From positions 118,968,752-119,032,751 of the forward strand of contig CM051462.1 of NCBI GenBank assembly GCA_028095005.1: a stretch of 64,000 bases of DNA. The letters are read 5' to 3'. This document shows, piece by piece, positions 24,217-37,464 of this stretch. Each line of letters starts with the position of its first letter. Position 1 is the stretch's first letter. The notes below the pieces were generated by a model that was not told the origin of the DNA, did no database searches, and worked only from the letters and a program-made list of their open reading frames with translations. The position numbers and the translations under genes are program-made. The DNA comes from Rhynchospora pubera. Taxonomy: Eukaryota; Streptophyta; Magnoliopsida; Poales; Cyperaceae.

Positions 24217-27200
24217 TCAAGAGCTATCACTAAGATCACCCCACCTTACGTTATACTTGGCTGCAAGGTAGTGGGCCCCAACAGGTCCCCTGCTTCCATA
24301 AGGATATAGCTCAGGCACCACCTTTTTCTCCTCTAATTCTCTCAACAATGGAGAAAAGATGGCCCATGCCGCATCTAGTTCGTCACTCCTTATGAAAAGT
24401 CGCCTTTCACCTTCTATCGCATCTAATAATAGCCTCTCATATGCATCCGGTATCTCTCTAGGATACCTAAGAAAACATCATATTAATAATTGCATGTTTT
24501 TGTATCTTGCATGGTCTGTAACCAAATTTTTTTTTTGCTTTGGGTATACAGTGTACCTTTATGAACAGTTAGAAGCAATTTAACATTTCTAATGCATTGC
24601 TACAACTGTATAAAAATTTGTTGATCCTTCTGTTGTTAACTAATTAACTCTTTTAAACACATAAAAAGAGGAACCCAACAAAAGAAGAAACCCCAAAGAT
24701 GGCACAAGTAAGAAATCATCAGGCATAACCTATTATGTAACAATAAGTATTATACTATGCTGAGAGCCCTACAACAAGTTAATTAGTATTCAAAGGATGC
24801 AGTACGTTTAATAATATTTTTTTCTTAAAAAAACATAAGAAAATTTGGAGAGAGAATAATCTAAAACAAAACAATGAAATGAAGAAATGTACAAGGATAG
24901 ATATTGCATACCTCTCTGAGTAAAGAAGGTTTAAGTTGCTACTGTCCAGCCGCATGCTCAAACCAGGTACTTTATTATTTATTTTCAGATATATAGCTTC
25001 ATTAGGCTGCACAAGTATAACAAGCTCATTTGTTGCCTTATCCAAATCAGTCCCAAATTTGCGCTTGTATAGATTACCTGGCACATGCCTGAATTGAACT
25101 CTAATCTCTGCACTGAATTACCCACAAAGATTATTCATATACTACAAAATGAACTGTCAGGTCATTTGGCTACCAATTGTTGTTCTAAAGAGTCATTATG
25201 CCAAACATATTAGACCAAGAGCAAGGAAAGAGGAAAAATTGCCTTGGCAAGTGCATCATTTATCTTGTAATATTATGCTTACAAACACCTATATTTTATA
25301 CTCTTACATTCCTCCTGATCTTCAATTAGATGTTAATCATATGCAAAAGTACTATAAATTAGCGAAGTAGGGTGGGTCAAACCTCTTGTTCTGGTATCAT
25401 TGAAAACAACAATCTACTTTGGGAGCATAAGCACAGAGCAAATGTTGATTTTATTATTATAAAAGAAAATTTATATAGCTAGATCAAAAATGGTAATGCA
25501 TTCAAAGTCATACTAAAAGAAAATTTGTACAAGTGTGTTAAAATTGATTGAACACGTTTGTTTAAAAGAATGCGCCGACAATTATGTATACACAAAATAA
25601 AAAGAAAAAAAAAAGAAGAAGGAAAGAAATAAGAAATGCTTACCCTCTCCTGTGTAAGGCCTTGCCAGCTTTCATCAAGAAAGGCACACCATCCCATCTG
25701 GCATTGTCAATGAAAAGTGATGCAGCAGCGAAAGTAGGGGTCAGACTTCCCTTCGGCACCGTTGGGTCATCAGTGTAAGCCGGAAAAGATTTACCACCTT
25801 TTGTGTGCCCCTTGTATTGACCCACTACAACATCATCCAGCTTCAGTACCCTCATAGATCTCAAAACTTTAACCTGGACAAGATTACGTCACAAGAAAAA
25901 AATCCACTATTATTACATTGATACTGATGTTTGACCACTATGTATGAAGTTGAAGATTCATTTTCCTACACGATAACCTTTTCATTGCGAATATCTTCCC
26001 CATCTAAGCTAACTGGTGTCTCCATTGCAAACAACGCTAATATCTGTAGCAGGTGGTTTTGCATTATGTCTCGAATAATCCCATAGTGGTCAAAGTAACT
26101 GCAAATACAAGGAAAAATCATGTCAATCTGATAATTAAAAGAAAAGTAAGCTGCGACACAACTTTTGCGACAGTATTTCAAAATCTATAATCCAAACGAA
26201 CAGATCTAAACCATAAACCTTGTTCTTCTTTAAAGGAATACACCCATATAAAATTTTTATAATTCCTTTTATGCAAGATGAAGAATTCATAAAATTTTCT
26301 AATTTAACAATTTTTCAAGTTAATTATAAGAGATTAATTTTAGTGTGTTCACCTTTTGGCTCTTGATATTGCATAAAAATGAAAAACATATTACAAAATT
26401 TTAGGGGGGATGCAAGGCTTGTGAAGAACATGATCAAATGGTTCCAATTAGTTGCTTTTATTTGAATTCTGAAATACTAGTACTTAATTGAGATTGTTAC
26501 AAATATGTGGCATTGAAATCCTCATTAATTAAATTAATAGTGAATTAAATAATGCAATGGACTAACCCGCCTCGGCCCTCTGTTCCAAAATCTTCAGAAA
26601 ATATAAGCTGCACATTTCTTATATAATTTCTTGACCATAGCGGCTCAAAGACAAGATTGGCAAAACGAAGAACCGAAAGGTTTTCCACAAGCTCTTTTCC
26701 CAAATAATGATCAATCCTAAATTGAAAGAATCACATGTCATTTAGATAAAAATACAAAAATCACACTGAAATATAGATCTCATTTAGATAGGAAAACAAA
26801 ATCACATAAATATGCGAAAAAAGAAACACAACCTGAAAATCTGCTCCTCAATCAAGTACATCTTTAAGCATCTTGTTAGTTCACTAGAAGATTCTGAGTC
26901 ACGACCAAAGGGCTTTTCAACAATGAATCTGGTCCATCCATTTGGAGATGAAGCTGATCGGCTTGCTCCTCTTACCACATCAACAAATATGTTAGGAGGA
27001 ATCGATAAGTAGAACAACCTGTTCGCTAATTTCCCATCCTGTCAAGCAAGCAGCTTATTTGGTGCTTTAAGAGAGAATATAGTAGTGTTTTTGGATGGGT
27101 ATTGAAATCATTACCTCTTTTTCTTTAAACTTATTATCTAATTCACAGAAGTCAACCTCAGAGCCATACTGTCCCGAGTGATAAAAGCACCTCCGCAGAA

Positions 27201-29228
27201 ATTGTTCCATCTTGTCGCTACAGTTCTCCCTAAAAGAAATTGAACATACTTTTGGTCTTTGTTCACTTTTAAGAAAAAACAAATGTCACCTAACTTATAG
27301 CAGTATACTTGTCTCAGCTGATATGCTTTAACAATAGTGAAGACTGAAGAAAGCTAAACATTACCTCTTATCAACTCTGCATGTCAAGGTCGTGCTGATG
27401 GTGTGTCTCAGCTCCTCATCAGTTAACTTACTGCGAGCATAGCCAAAAACTGTAAAATGCTGCACCAAACATGCACAAGCTCACTGAAATATTAATTATA
27501 TATAATTATATATACAAATTTGAATTATAGCATTCCACATTTCCACTGTTATAGTGGGTACTTAAAAAGGGAGGAATCAATTGACAATGGATAACTGAAC
27601 AATCTTGACAATATTTCTCAAATCAAATAAAAAAAGCTGACAAAAGATAACTTTGCAGGTTTGTTGTTAGTGTTACATTTTGGTTATTATTCAAATTTTC
27701 AGCAATTTGTGCGTTGCTTGATACTTCCTCAAAGGTTGTTGAATACTTGTTGCAAATTCCAAGTTATAGGATGAACAATAAAACTTGTGTGAAATCTTAC
27801 CATTTTCCATGTACATATTATGCACAAGAAAAGAGACATGTTCTAGATATCAGATTTCGCACTAACAATAATAAGTTACATTTTACAGTTGTCCTGGTTA
27901 CGTGGTAAATCCACAGTCAATTGTTCCCTATCATTTAAATAGATCACTCTGTTTAGAAAAATAAGTATTAAACAAAATAACCTGAGGAAGATAGTCTTCA
28001 TAATATAGTGCAAAAAGTGCTGGAAAGATTTTCTTCTTGGCAAGATCACCAGAAGCTCCTACAACTGTAATGCTAACTGTGTTCTCTGCCAGCTGGGACC
28101 CAATGTCAGGCACCTTTGGCACGGGCATCTCTTTACCATCTACAGGAAAAGATGATTGATTACATACAGAGAACATTGAAACAATTTACGCAATTAAAAA
28201 TAAATTATGCTAAAAACATAAAAAGTAATGCATGAAGAATAATTGCATACAGTGAACACTATAACAGCGTTCAAGCTCAGAAAAAAATGATCTGTATGAT
28301 CAGAATAGGCAATGTAGCAATTGATAAAATAGAACTACTTCTAGCCACTAAGGGTGCGTTTGACATGCATAACAGCATAAAGTTAGCTATAAACTAATTT
28401 GTTAACCTACAATTGCTTAAAAGTACAAACTTTAACTCTTAATCCCACTAATATGTGGTGTGGCTAAACACGCCCCTAATAGTTTACCAAATGTGTGCCA
28501 AAAGGCAACATAACTATTAATAAACGGAAATGCTTCAGGCCACTAAAAATGATCAAATATGTGCCCAGAAGCACCCAATACTCAGTTGAAAGATGACTAT
28601 TTTGGACATGCTAACGGATTTTTTTTTTTTTTTGTAACTATTTTAGGGTCATCTTTCAGAAATCCAAAAGAATAGTTAAAAAGTTTATAAATAATATAAT
28701 TTGATACCGTACAAGATTTTGATGTCTAGAACATATTAGACACCTCATCGGTTGTTGGACATTAAAACAATTAAAAATTAGACTGTGTCCATTAACGTTG
28801 TACATTACCAAGACTCTACTCTACAAAGTATAGCTTGTTTTCTTTTTTTACCAGGCATACCACTTGTGTTAATTTTTACTTAAAATGTATAACAACATAT
28901 ACACCTTAATTAACTAAGAAGTAAGAACTCCTCGAGTTCTGTGCCATTCGTTTTGCATTCAGCTGCCATGGAAAGATTGGAACGAGTGGAATGAAACAGT
29001 AAAGAAGAGAGAGTGAGAGTAAAGAGAGAGGAGGCGCGCACCATCTTTCCAAGAAGCGCCAGCGAGGGGAGAACCATTGGAGGATTTCAATGGGGAGAAC
29101 CTCCAGCACTGATTCCTGCGAGTGGTAAGGGTTACGAGCTCGCTAGATCCAGAGAAGCTCCTCTCATGGCGAGAGGAGAAGGCGATGGAGAGAGAAGAAG
29201 GGCGTTGGTGGAAGCGCAAAATCGTCAT
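24217..29228 (-). CDS. G6PD: Plastid glucose-6-phosphate 1-dehydrogenase, 10 exons
   Basis: This enzyme oxidises glucose 6-phosphate with NADP+ to 6-phosphogluconolactone, the first step of the oxidative pentose phosphate pathway, and supplies NADPH in plastids. Exons (minus strand): 29228-29042, 28139-27982, 27459-27365, 27229-27115, 27038-26833, 26716-26567, 26098-25978, 25873-25644, 25112-24912, 24466-24217; total 1713 nt and 570 aa with consistent phases. Residues 1-62 are rich in Ser, Arg and His with few acidic residues, as expected of a chloroplast transit peptide. The NADP Rossmann motif GASGDLAKKK is at 90-99 and the active-site signature RIDHYLGKE at 254-262 (His257). EKPFGRD is also present. 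Cys142 and Cys150, spaced by eight, match the regulatory pair described for thioredoxin-controlled plastid isoforms. Cytosolic forms lack this N-terminus. I cannot separate P1 from P2 type by eye. The gene appears intact. Confidence 0.95.
28349..28479. mobile_element. Tourist-like MITE in G6PDH intron 1
   Basis: The 125 bp element at 28352-28476 starts GGGTGCGTTTGACATG and ends GGCTAAACACGCCCC. It is flanked by TAA at 28349-28351 and 28477-28479. A 3 bp TAA target duplication and GGG-starting inverted ends are typical of PIF/Harbinger-derived MITEs. Confidence 0.7.
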
Positions 29229-29762
29229 CGCTAAAATTTGTGTCGGATTCGAGAGAGAGAGAGAGCAAAGAGTAAAGAATGAATTTTGGGTAAATAAAAT
29301 ATCCTCTTTATCCGAACTTCCAAAGCAAAAAGCAAAAATGGTACTCCGATCGAGAGAGCGATTGGCTATTAACCCATTTCTGGGCCCACTTGTAATATAT
29401 CTAGTGAGGCATCCACTGGCGGAGGTGATAAAATGATCTCGGCCGTTGGTTGGAATCCTTTGGTGAATCATGCATACACATTGGTATTACACTCTCTTGG
29501 CTCGGGAGCTCTAGCAGAAGTTCATTGGATTGTTCAAACAAATTTTAATTGGTTTCAAATTAAACAGTTCAGATTCGATGTGATTTATATTTTCACTGAC
29601 AGATAAAACAGAAATTGATAGCTATAAGTTCTCGAGAAAAGGGGCCGCACGAATATTGATGCAATGGAGAGTGCGATTCTCAGCCATTTCAACCTCCAAA
29701 TTAGTCCAAAATTCTTCAAAGCGCATCATCGTTTTGCTAATTGAACCTTCTCAAGTCGATTT
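29229..29762. other. G6PDH promoter region
   Basis: This is the upstream region of the minus-strand G6PDH gene. A GA-rich stretch at about 29250-29275 would give a CT-rich 5' UTR, common in plant genes. The copia-like LTR begins about 535 bp upstream of the ATG. Confidence 0.5.
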
Positions 29763-31363
29763 TGTTAGGAACTAAGTTTACGTGCAATTTTAATTTTTGT
29801 TACTAATTAACAAGTAATTAACAAGTGTAACTTAACGGATCTAGTTATTCAAGCGATTTAACACTTCGTGAGAAAGTAGGAGTTGATTACCTCTTCAAAT
29901 CTCGTAATTAGAAGGTTCGATCCATGACATTGGAGTTGATGGCGTGCTTCTTTTCTTGTTCTCCATGCACCTTAGGTTCACACAAAGTTTAACCAATTTC
30001 TATGTGATTTCTGAGACACAAAATTTCAGATATGAAAATTTCATTTTTTTTTCCCCTTGAAATTTCGTGCTCCGTGGAGAAAGTGAGAGAAAAAGTGTCA
30101 TAATTCATCAACTAGTGCTCTTTGTATAGACCTTTCCAACAACCCTAAAAGAGGGACCACTCCCACCATCTTGGCTGCAACAAATTGGGCATCTAAGCCC
30201 AATTTTGTTGGTCTTTTATTTTCTCTTGAATCTTCTTTTAATTGCATTTGAAGTTGGGCCTAAACCGACATATTAAATGATAGCCTGATTAATTGATATG
30301 ATTAAGAATAAATATCAACTATTTGATAATCATTATTTATTTTAGACTTTACTTTAATTTAGTTTCATATGATCTCTTTGAAGCAATTAATCATAACGGT
30401 TTATAACAGTATATGATTAATTATTCAACTTATCATATTTTGTATTCTTCAATACAAATAAACTAAATATAATGTACATTGGTTAAGAGTTTTGTTTTTG
30501 TGTGACCCTCGGAGGATTTATATTATGTTGGCCATGGAAATTAAATCGTTATTTATTTCCAATAAGTATAAGCGGTATCTAGCAACACGTTATGATTCCC
30601 AATTAACATAAATAAATACTGTACTTTTATAGTATTTCAATCATGCATAAGCAATAAAATAGTTTCTTATTTTGATTCTTATGTCACATGATATCATTGT
30701 ATAATCCAAGATAGAAATGTGTCATTCTTGTAGATTATACATTTTTTGATCTAGAGAGGATCATCAAGAGGCCCAACAGATATCATCGCTCACTAAGTAT
30801 ACTAATGAGGGACATACGGTTTTCTTGATGAACAGTTTTTTCTTGCACAATTCAAGAGACACATAAATAAAATCCGTATAGCAGCCCTTATCAGGAATCA
30901 ACATTAGACAATATTTATAGAACCTATCCTCATGTGGAAAACCTGAACCATCTCAAACTCAGAATCAAACATATATGAGATAAATAATGACACATAACAC
31001 AATATATATATATATTTCATTGGGTCATATCTTATATACTATGTTCCAGTAACATATACATATGTAATTAAGTTAGTAACTCCTTATTTATGATTTGTAG
31101 AACACTAAAACTTAATCATCAGTTAACTTGCATTCTAGTCTTATATGATAATTAATGTTTCTTGTTAATTATCAAGACTATGAACAGTTTTGATTTATTA
31201 TTGTCATTTAAATATAAATAAAACACATAGATTCACAATTCATATCCTCAACTTGAATGATCTGTCAATAGATAAATCAAAGAACAAATGATCAAATATC
31301 ATCAATAACATAAACTAATATAACAACCATCAATAGATAGGTTTCTAGGACATATCTCTAACA
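29763..31363. mobile_element. Copia-like solo LTR
   Basis: A 1601 bp block starts TGTTAGGAAC and ends TCTCTAACA, i.e. TG...CA with short inverted ends TGTTAG/CTAACA as in many Ty1/copia LTRs. The flanks GATTT (29758-29762) and AATTT (31364-31368) match at four of five bases, consistent with a mutated 5 bp target duplication. No internal coding region or second copy adjoins it. A diverged relative of its right-hand two thirds lies at 34008-34942. Confidence 0.65.
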
Positions 31364-32361
31364 AATTTTGCACAAAGGCGGAATCAGGATTATGACATAG
31401 GAGAGTCCATATGATATAATAAATTTATTACATAATATTTTTATTAAAAATGAAATAATTATTTTATAAGCGTATTTCAACTAACAAAGTTTTTTTTATT
31501 ACACTTCATATTTTATGAATTTCTTATTCATAATACGATTGTATAAAATAATTATTGAAAGACAAATAAAAATAAATTATAAATTATCATTTATTTTCTT
31601 TTCATATTTCAAAGCACATGTTATGCTATATGAAAATATCAAAATATAAATGATTAATACAAGAGTCGTATGTGTTTGATGCATAAGTACGCTAAACGTA
31701 ATTTATTCTTGATTTTTGAGATTAAAACAACTAATCTAAACTATTCAATTTGTTATCAGTGAACTTTTTTTGGATATCAAATTTGCTTACTATTATTTTT
31801 AAATTTTAGAAACTCATCAATCATTGACTCTTTAATTTTAAAAAATCCGAAAGTAAACTTTGAAAAAAAAGAAATTGGTCTAAAAAAATTAATATGAAAT
31901 AACATAAAGTAGTTTGGATTGCTCATTTGGAACCTTTATAGCTAAATCTTGAATTGTATTTGACATCAAACATGTTTGAATTAAAATTACTCAAAACTAT
32001 CAAATGTGTGGAATTAGTTGTAATTTTAATTTTCTTGGAGTAGGCCGAAGTTATCTTATATTAAGCAAGAGTATCAAATTTATGGGATCACTTAATGAAA
32101 ATAAATAAATATTCATATTAGCGTGTTCCAAGCACACCTCCACCCCTCCCTACTTCCGCTCCTAATTTTGCGAACGCAAATTGAACTTGTTTTTTCGATC
32201 CTAGATGAAAGCTGTGATGGATATGGATCATACTGGTGAAATCAAGAATGAGCTCGTTTTTCTTACAAGCCTTGTGACCTCAGTTGTGGATTCGACAATG
32301 CATACAAATTGTTTGGAGAAATGAAGCAGGTGCTTCTTTCACTCACGAACCTTGTGGGCTT
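31364..32361. other. AT-rich intergenic DNA between LTR remnants
   Basis: No gene or complete repeat is seen. Confidence 0.5.
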
Positions 32362-34007
32362 TGATGAGATGATTTTATATACATATTTTGGTAGGATTTT
32401 GACTCTAAACTAAACCATTTGACTTGAGTTAGGTTAATTAGGGTCATTTTAATTAGGATTTTGTGTCAAGAATGAGTTACTACCATAATTCCTACTTTAA
32501 TGCAGATTTTAGACAAAAATATGGCTTGTATTAATCAATTATGATGTAGAACTCCTCGTAAGGTTTCCACTGGTTTTTGAATCGCCTCAAACGGAGTCCG
32601 AATGAAGGAGATATGGACAAAACAGTAACAGTGCGCAGTGCAGAAATTTCCAAACGGACCGTCTGAAAATTCAGACGAACCATTTGACTTTCGCAGGGAA
32701 AAACTGCTATTTTCAGCCAGATTTCAGTCGGTCCGTCTGGAGGTTCAAACGGTCCGTCTGGAACCTTCCAGAAATAGCAGAAAGTGCCCTATTTGGTGGT
32801 TATTCTTGGTGGGGTGGTTATTTTCAACTCCCAAACACGTCCAGAACAAACCTCGTGCCTCTCTAAACAATTCCAATGCCTATTTAAGAGGACTTTGAGG
32901 AGATTAAGCCGATACAAAGCCATACAAGCCTATGCAAGGCAAGAGAAACCCATACAAAGCCATACAAAGGCACACAAGAGCATACAAGGTGGTGTTTTAG
33001 ATCCAAGGTCAATTTTTAGGGTTAGACATAGCAAAATCTGAGAGATTAGTCTCAAGTCCAGATTGTGACAGCGTTAAACGGGTCGTGTGCGACAGCAACG
33101 AGTCGTTTAGAAGGAGATTTCGACAAGTTCAAGGGAAAGCAAGGGCAATTGGTTGTAACTTCTCTTATTTCTCATTTTCTCTTGTTTGTTCTATGTCTTT
33201 GAGTTGTTGATTTGTTATTCTAGGGCTATGGTCATAAACTCATTTGTTTAGTTGTTTATTTGCTTAGTTATTTCTTTATGTGTTTCTATCTTTCATGATT
33301 TAATTGATTATGTGATATCATTGATTGCTTAGGTAGAATTAACTATACCAAGTAGATTAAGGCCTTGTCTAGTATGGTAATAATAATCTATACTTTTGCA
33401 TGAATTGATTGACCAACTTGAGGATGATAGTAGCTGATGAGTGAAACCAGGATTATGTAGTTGATAGGTGAACCTTTCTCGCAACGATGGTTGTGAGATA
33501 TCCTCCGAATTGAAAGATAGACTTAGAAAACTTAAGCCAATGGTGATGACCAAATCTTAGGGTTTTTAAGGAAAGTAGTAGATTAACCTACGAAACCAGA
33601 ACTATAACGATGGTTAGTATCTGGTAACCTAGGATTAAAATACAATTTCACACTCATATTAGGAATAGCTAAGCGGTAAACAGTTTCACGGCTCAAACGG
33701 ACCGTCTGAGATATCAAACGGACCGTTTGGGAATTGAACTGAGCAGATTAAGTTGAAACCATAAATTCTAGAATTCAGATTTGCTGATTATCTCTCGTTT
33801 AGTTCTAGTTTGACCTTGATTTCAGACTTAGGATTTGAACCCACCTTCGATTCTTTGAACACCCAAAATAGTTGAACTCGTCTAGCTAATTAATTAAAGT
33901 AAAAGACCGGTATTCCAACACCGTCCCTGTGGTTCGACCCTTAGCTTTACTACGATAGATTAAATCAGGTAAAACGAGGTTATTTTGACTAAGTTTGCAC
34001 CCGATCA
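32362..34007 (+). mobile_element. Solo LTR, copy 1 (no matching target duplication)
   Basis: A 1646 bp block starts TGATGAGATGATTTTATATAC and ends TTTGCACCCGATCA. The same ends, in opposite orientation, bound the second copy at 35386-36973, and the two are similar through their whole length. Inside are several CGGWCCG motifs (32653-32760 and 33692-33730), a run of CATACAA-containing short repeats (32915-32990), and a CCAACACCGTCCCTGTGGTTCGACCC block near the right end that resembles LTRs of large plant Ty3/gypsy elements. The flanking 5-mers GGCTT and AAATT do not match. Confidence 0.8.
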
Positions 34008-34942
34008 AAATTAATTATCAATTTATTGATAATTATTTTAGGATTAACAAATACATTAATTTATTTTTCTTTGATTTAATTAATTATAACGGTTTACAAC
34101 AGTATACAATTAATTAATCAACTTATCATATTTTTGTTGCATTTACCGCTGCGAATAAATAAATAATGTATTGTATGGTTAAAACTTTATTTGTGTGATA
34201 ATTTGAGCATTTATGTCATGTTGGCTATGAAAATTAAATCATTATTTATTTCCAATAATCATAAGCGGTATCTAGCAACATGATATGATTCTCAATTAAC
34301 ATAAATAAATAACGTACTGTTACAGTATTTCAATAATGCATAAGAAATAAAATATTTTCTTGTTTTGATTCTTATGTCACATGATATCATTGTATAATTC
34401 AAGATAGGAATGTGTTATTCTTGCAGATTATAAATTTTTTTATCTTGGAGATGATCGTCTAGTTTGCATGCATACGATCCAAATCTATCAAGGGGCGCCC
34501 AAAAGATATTATCACTTATTAGGTCTACTAATGAGAGACGTACGATTTTTTTGATAAACAAATTTTCCCCGCACAATTCAAGAGAACATAAATAAAGTCT
34601 GTATTACAACACTTATCAGGAATCAACGTTATACGATATTTATTGAACCTATTCTCATGTGAAAAAGTTGAATCATCTCAAACTTAGAATCAAACTCATA
34701 TGAAATAAATAATGAGTTAATGACACATACTACAATCCATATATTTATTTCATTGGATCATGTCCTGTACTATATTCTAATAACATATACATATGCAATT
34801 AAGTTGATAACTTCTTACCTAATGATTCAACCTGAATGATCTGTCAATAATAAATTCTAGAAACAAATGATCGAATATTATCAATAATATAAACTAAAAT
34901 TAAATCATTAAAATATTGATTTTTAGAACCTAACTCTAACAA
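34008..34942. mobile_element. Truncated copia-like LTR
   Basis: This is related to 30310-31363 of the copia-like solo LTR, sharing for example the TAACGGTTTA.AACAGTATA block, ATAAGCGGTATCTAGCAACA, and the end CTCTAACA. It lacks the left third and starts exactly where solo LTR copy 1 ends. Confidence 0.7.
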
Positions 34943-35380
34943 TTTAAATGTGAAATGCGCTTTAATTTTTGTATACAAACATAAATGGACGGACGTTATA
35001 CGTCGTGATTATGCGATGCAGATTTCATACGTAATATCTGAAATCTTATTGATTGAGCAGAAAAAAATTTCAATGCAACAAAATGGTAAAACTTAGAGGT
35101 TAGTTAAAAGTTTATATATATTTTCCCACAATCATAACAGAATGGACTTATATCCATGTAATCATGTCACTTCAAGATTATATAACTGTGGATTGCGGGA
35201 TTCGTTAAATCTGGAATTTATGCAGGCAACGACTGTAAATGTGCTCTGCGAGATTTATTTTTTCGAAGGCCTATTGGCAAGCTGCCGCTCTGCGAGATTT
35301 ATGTTCATAGAAATAGTAATTAACGGTTCTTTCTGTTTGTACAAAGCTTTGTTTCATATAATAAAAACGGTAACCTTTAG

Positions 35381-36978
35381 GTTACTGATCGGGTGCAAAT
35401 CTAGTCAAAATAACTTTGTTTTATCTGATTTAATCTATCGTAGTAAAGTTAAGGGTCGAACCACAGAGACGGTGTTGGAATATCGGTCTTTTACTTTAAT
35501 TAATTAGCTAGACGAGTTCAACTATTTTTGGTGTTTAAAGAATCGAAGGTGGGTTCAAATCCTAAGTCTAAAATCAAGGTCAAACTAGAACTAAACGGGA
35601 GATAATCAGCAAATCTGAATTCTAGGATTTCTGGTTTCAACTTAATCTGCTCAGTTCAATTCCCAAACGGTCCGTTTGATATCTCAGACGGTCCGTTTGA
35701 GCCGTGAAACTGTTTACCGCTTAGCTGTTCTTAATATGTGTGTGGAATCGTATTTTAATCCTAGGTTACCAGATACTAACCATCGTTACAGTTCTGATTT
35801 CGTAGGTTAATCTACTACTTCCCTTAGAAACCCTAAGATTTGGTCATCACCATTGGCTTAAGTTTTCTAAGTCTATCTTTCAATTCGAAGGATATCTCAC
35901 AACCATCGTTGCGAGAAAGGTTCACCTATCAACTACTAAATCCTGGTTTCACTCATTAGCTACTACTATCCTCAAGTTGGTCAATCAATTCATATAAAGG
36001 TATATATTATTATTACCATACTAGACAAGGCCTTAATCTACTTGGTATAATCAATTCTACCCTAGCAATCAATGATATCACATAATAATCAATTAAATCA
36101 TGAAAGAGAGAAACACATAAAGAAATAACTAAGCAAATAAACAACTAAACAAATGAGTTTACAACCATAGCCCTAGAATAACAAATCAACAACTCAAAGA
36201 CATCAAACAAACAAGAGAAAAATGAAAAATAAGAGAAGTTACAACCAATTTCCCTTAAAATTGTTGAAATATCCTTCTAAACGACTCGTTGCTGTCTCAA
36301 ATGACCCGTCTAACGTTGCCACAATCTCGACTCGAGACTAATCTCTCAGATTTTTCTATGTCTAACCCTAAAAATTGACCTTCGATCTAAAACACCACCT
36401 TGTATGCCCTTGTATGGCTTTGTATGGGCTTCTCTAACCTTGTATGACCTTAATCTCCTCAAAGTCCTCTTAAATAGGCATTGGAATTGTTTAGAGAGGC
36501 AGGAGGTTTGTTCTGGACGTGTTGGGAGTCGAAAATAACCACCCCACCAAGAATAACCACCAAATCGGGCACTTTCTGCTATTTCTGGAAGGTTCCAGAC
36601 GGACCGACTGAAATCTGACTGAAAATAGCAGTTTTTCCCTGCGAAAGTCAAATGGTCCGTCTGAATTTTCAGACGGTCCGTTTGGAAATTTCTGCACTAC
36701 GCACTGTTACTGTTTTGCCCATATCTCCTTCATCCGGACTCCGTTTGAGACGATTCAAAAACCAGCGGAAAGCTTACGAGGAGCTCTACATCATCATTGA
36801 TTCATCCAGGTCATGTTTTTGTCTAAAATCTGCATTAAAGTAAGAATTATGGTAGTAACTCATTCTTGACATAAAAACCTAATTAAAATGACCCTAATTA
36901 ACCTAACTCAAGTCAAATGGTTTAGTTTGGAGTCAAAATCCTACCAAAATATGTATATAAAATCATCTCATCAGTTAC
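35381..36978 (-). mobile_element. Solo LTR, copy 2, inverted, with 5 bp target duplication
   Basis: The LTR spans 35386-36973 (1588 bp). On the plus strand it starts TGATCGGGTGCAAAT and ends AATCATCTCATCA, the reverse of copy 1. GTTAC at 35381-35385 is repeated at 36974-36978, a clean 5 bp target duplication. This is the signature of LTR-LTR recombination that removed an internal region. It carries the same CGGWCCG motifs as copy 1. Confidence 0.9.
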
Positions 36979-37464
36979 TTTTCAAAAAAAAAAAAACTAG
37001 TAATTAACGTGCCATTTTGATTTGGCACGTCTAGATTTATACTCATGTAAATGGTTAAATTAGAAACTCTTTCTCAATGAGTGGGTTACAGACTTACGGT
37101 GCGCACATTTGGGTGCTCTGACTGTCCACATTTTACTTTTTAATTATTCGGAAATGATACGGATCATCTCAAGATCCATCATTTCCATTGACCCCTTTCT
37201 ATTTTCGGAAATTATCCCTCTCACGCGTTTTTTTTTTTGGAAATTCAATACTCACCCCTTTCTCCCTTCTGCGTACTGGTAATGATAGTAGCAGTAGAAT
37301 AGCTGCCAAAAAAATTGCCCAAACAAATAGCGGTAGTTTATGCAGCAGAATTTTATAATGACAATATTTTCTATACTTTATAGAAAATATTGGACTATAT
37401 CTTCGCAGCAGAATTTTATTATATATTGCATATTACACAGAGTCTTTGAGGCCCCTCCCCTCTC

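Noticed and set aside
32638..33041. ORFs within the solo LTRs
   Set aside because: They lie in the repeat-rich part of the LTR, the same text occurs in copy 2 with different breaks, and no protein motif is seen.
35142..35507. 121-codon ORF on the plus strand
   Set aside because: It crosses into the solo LTR at 35386 and has no recognisable domain.
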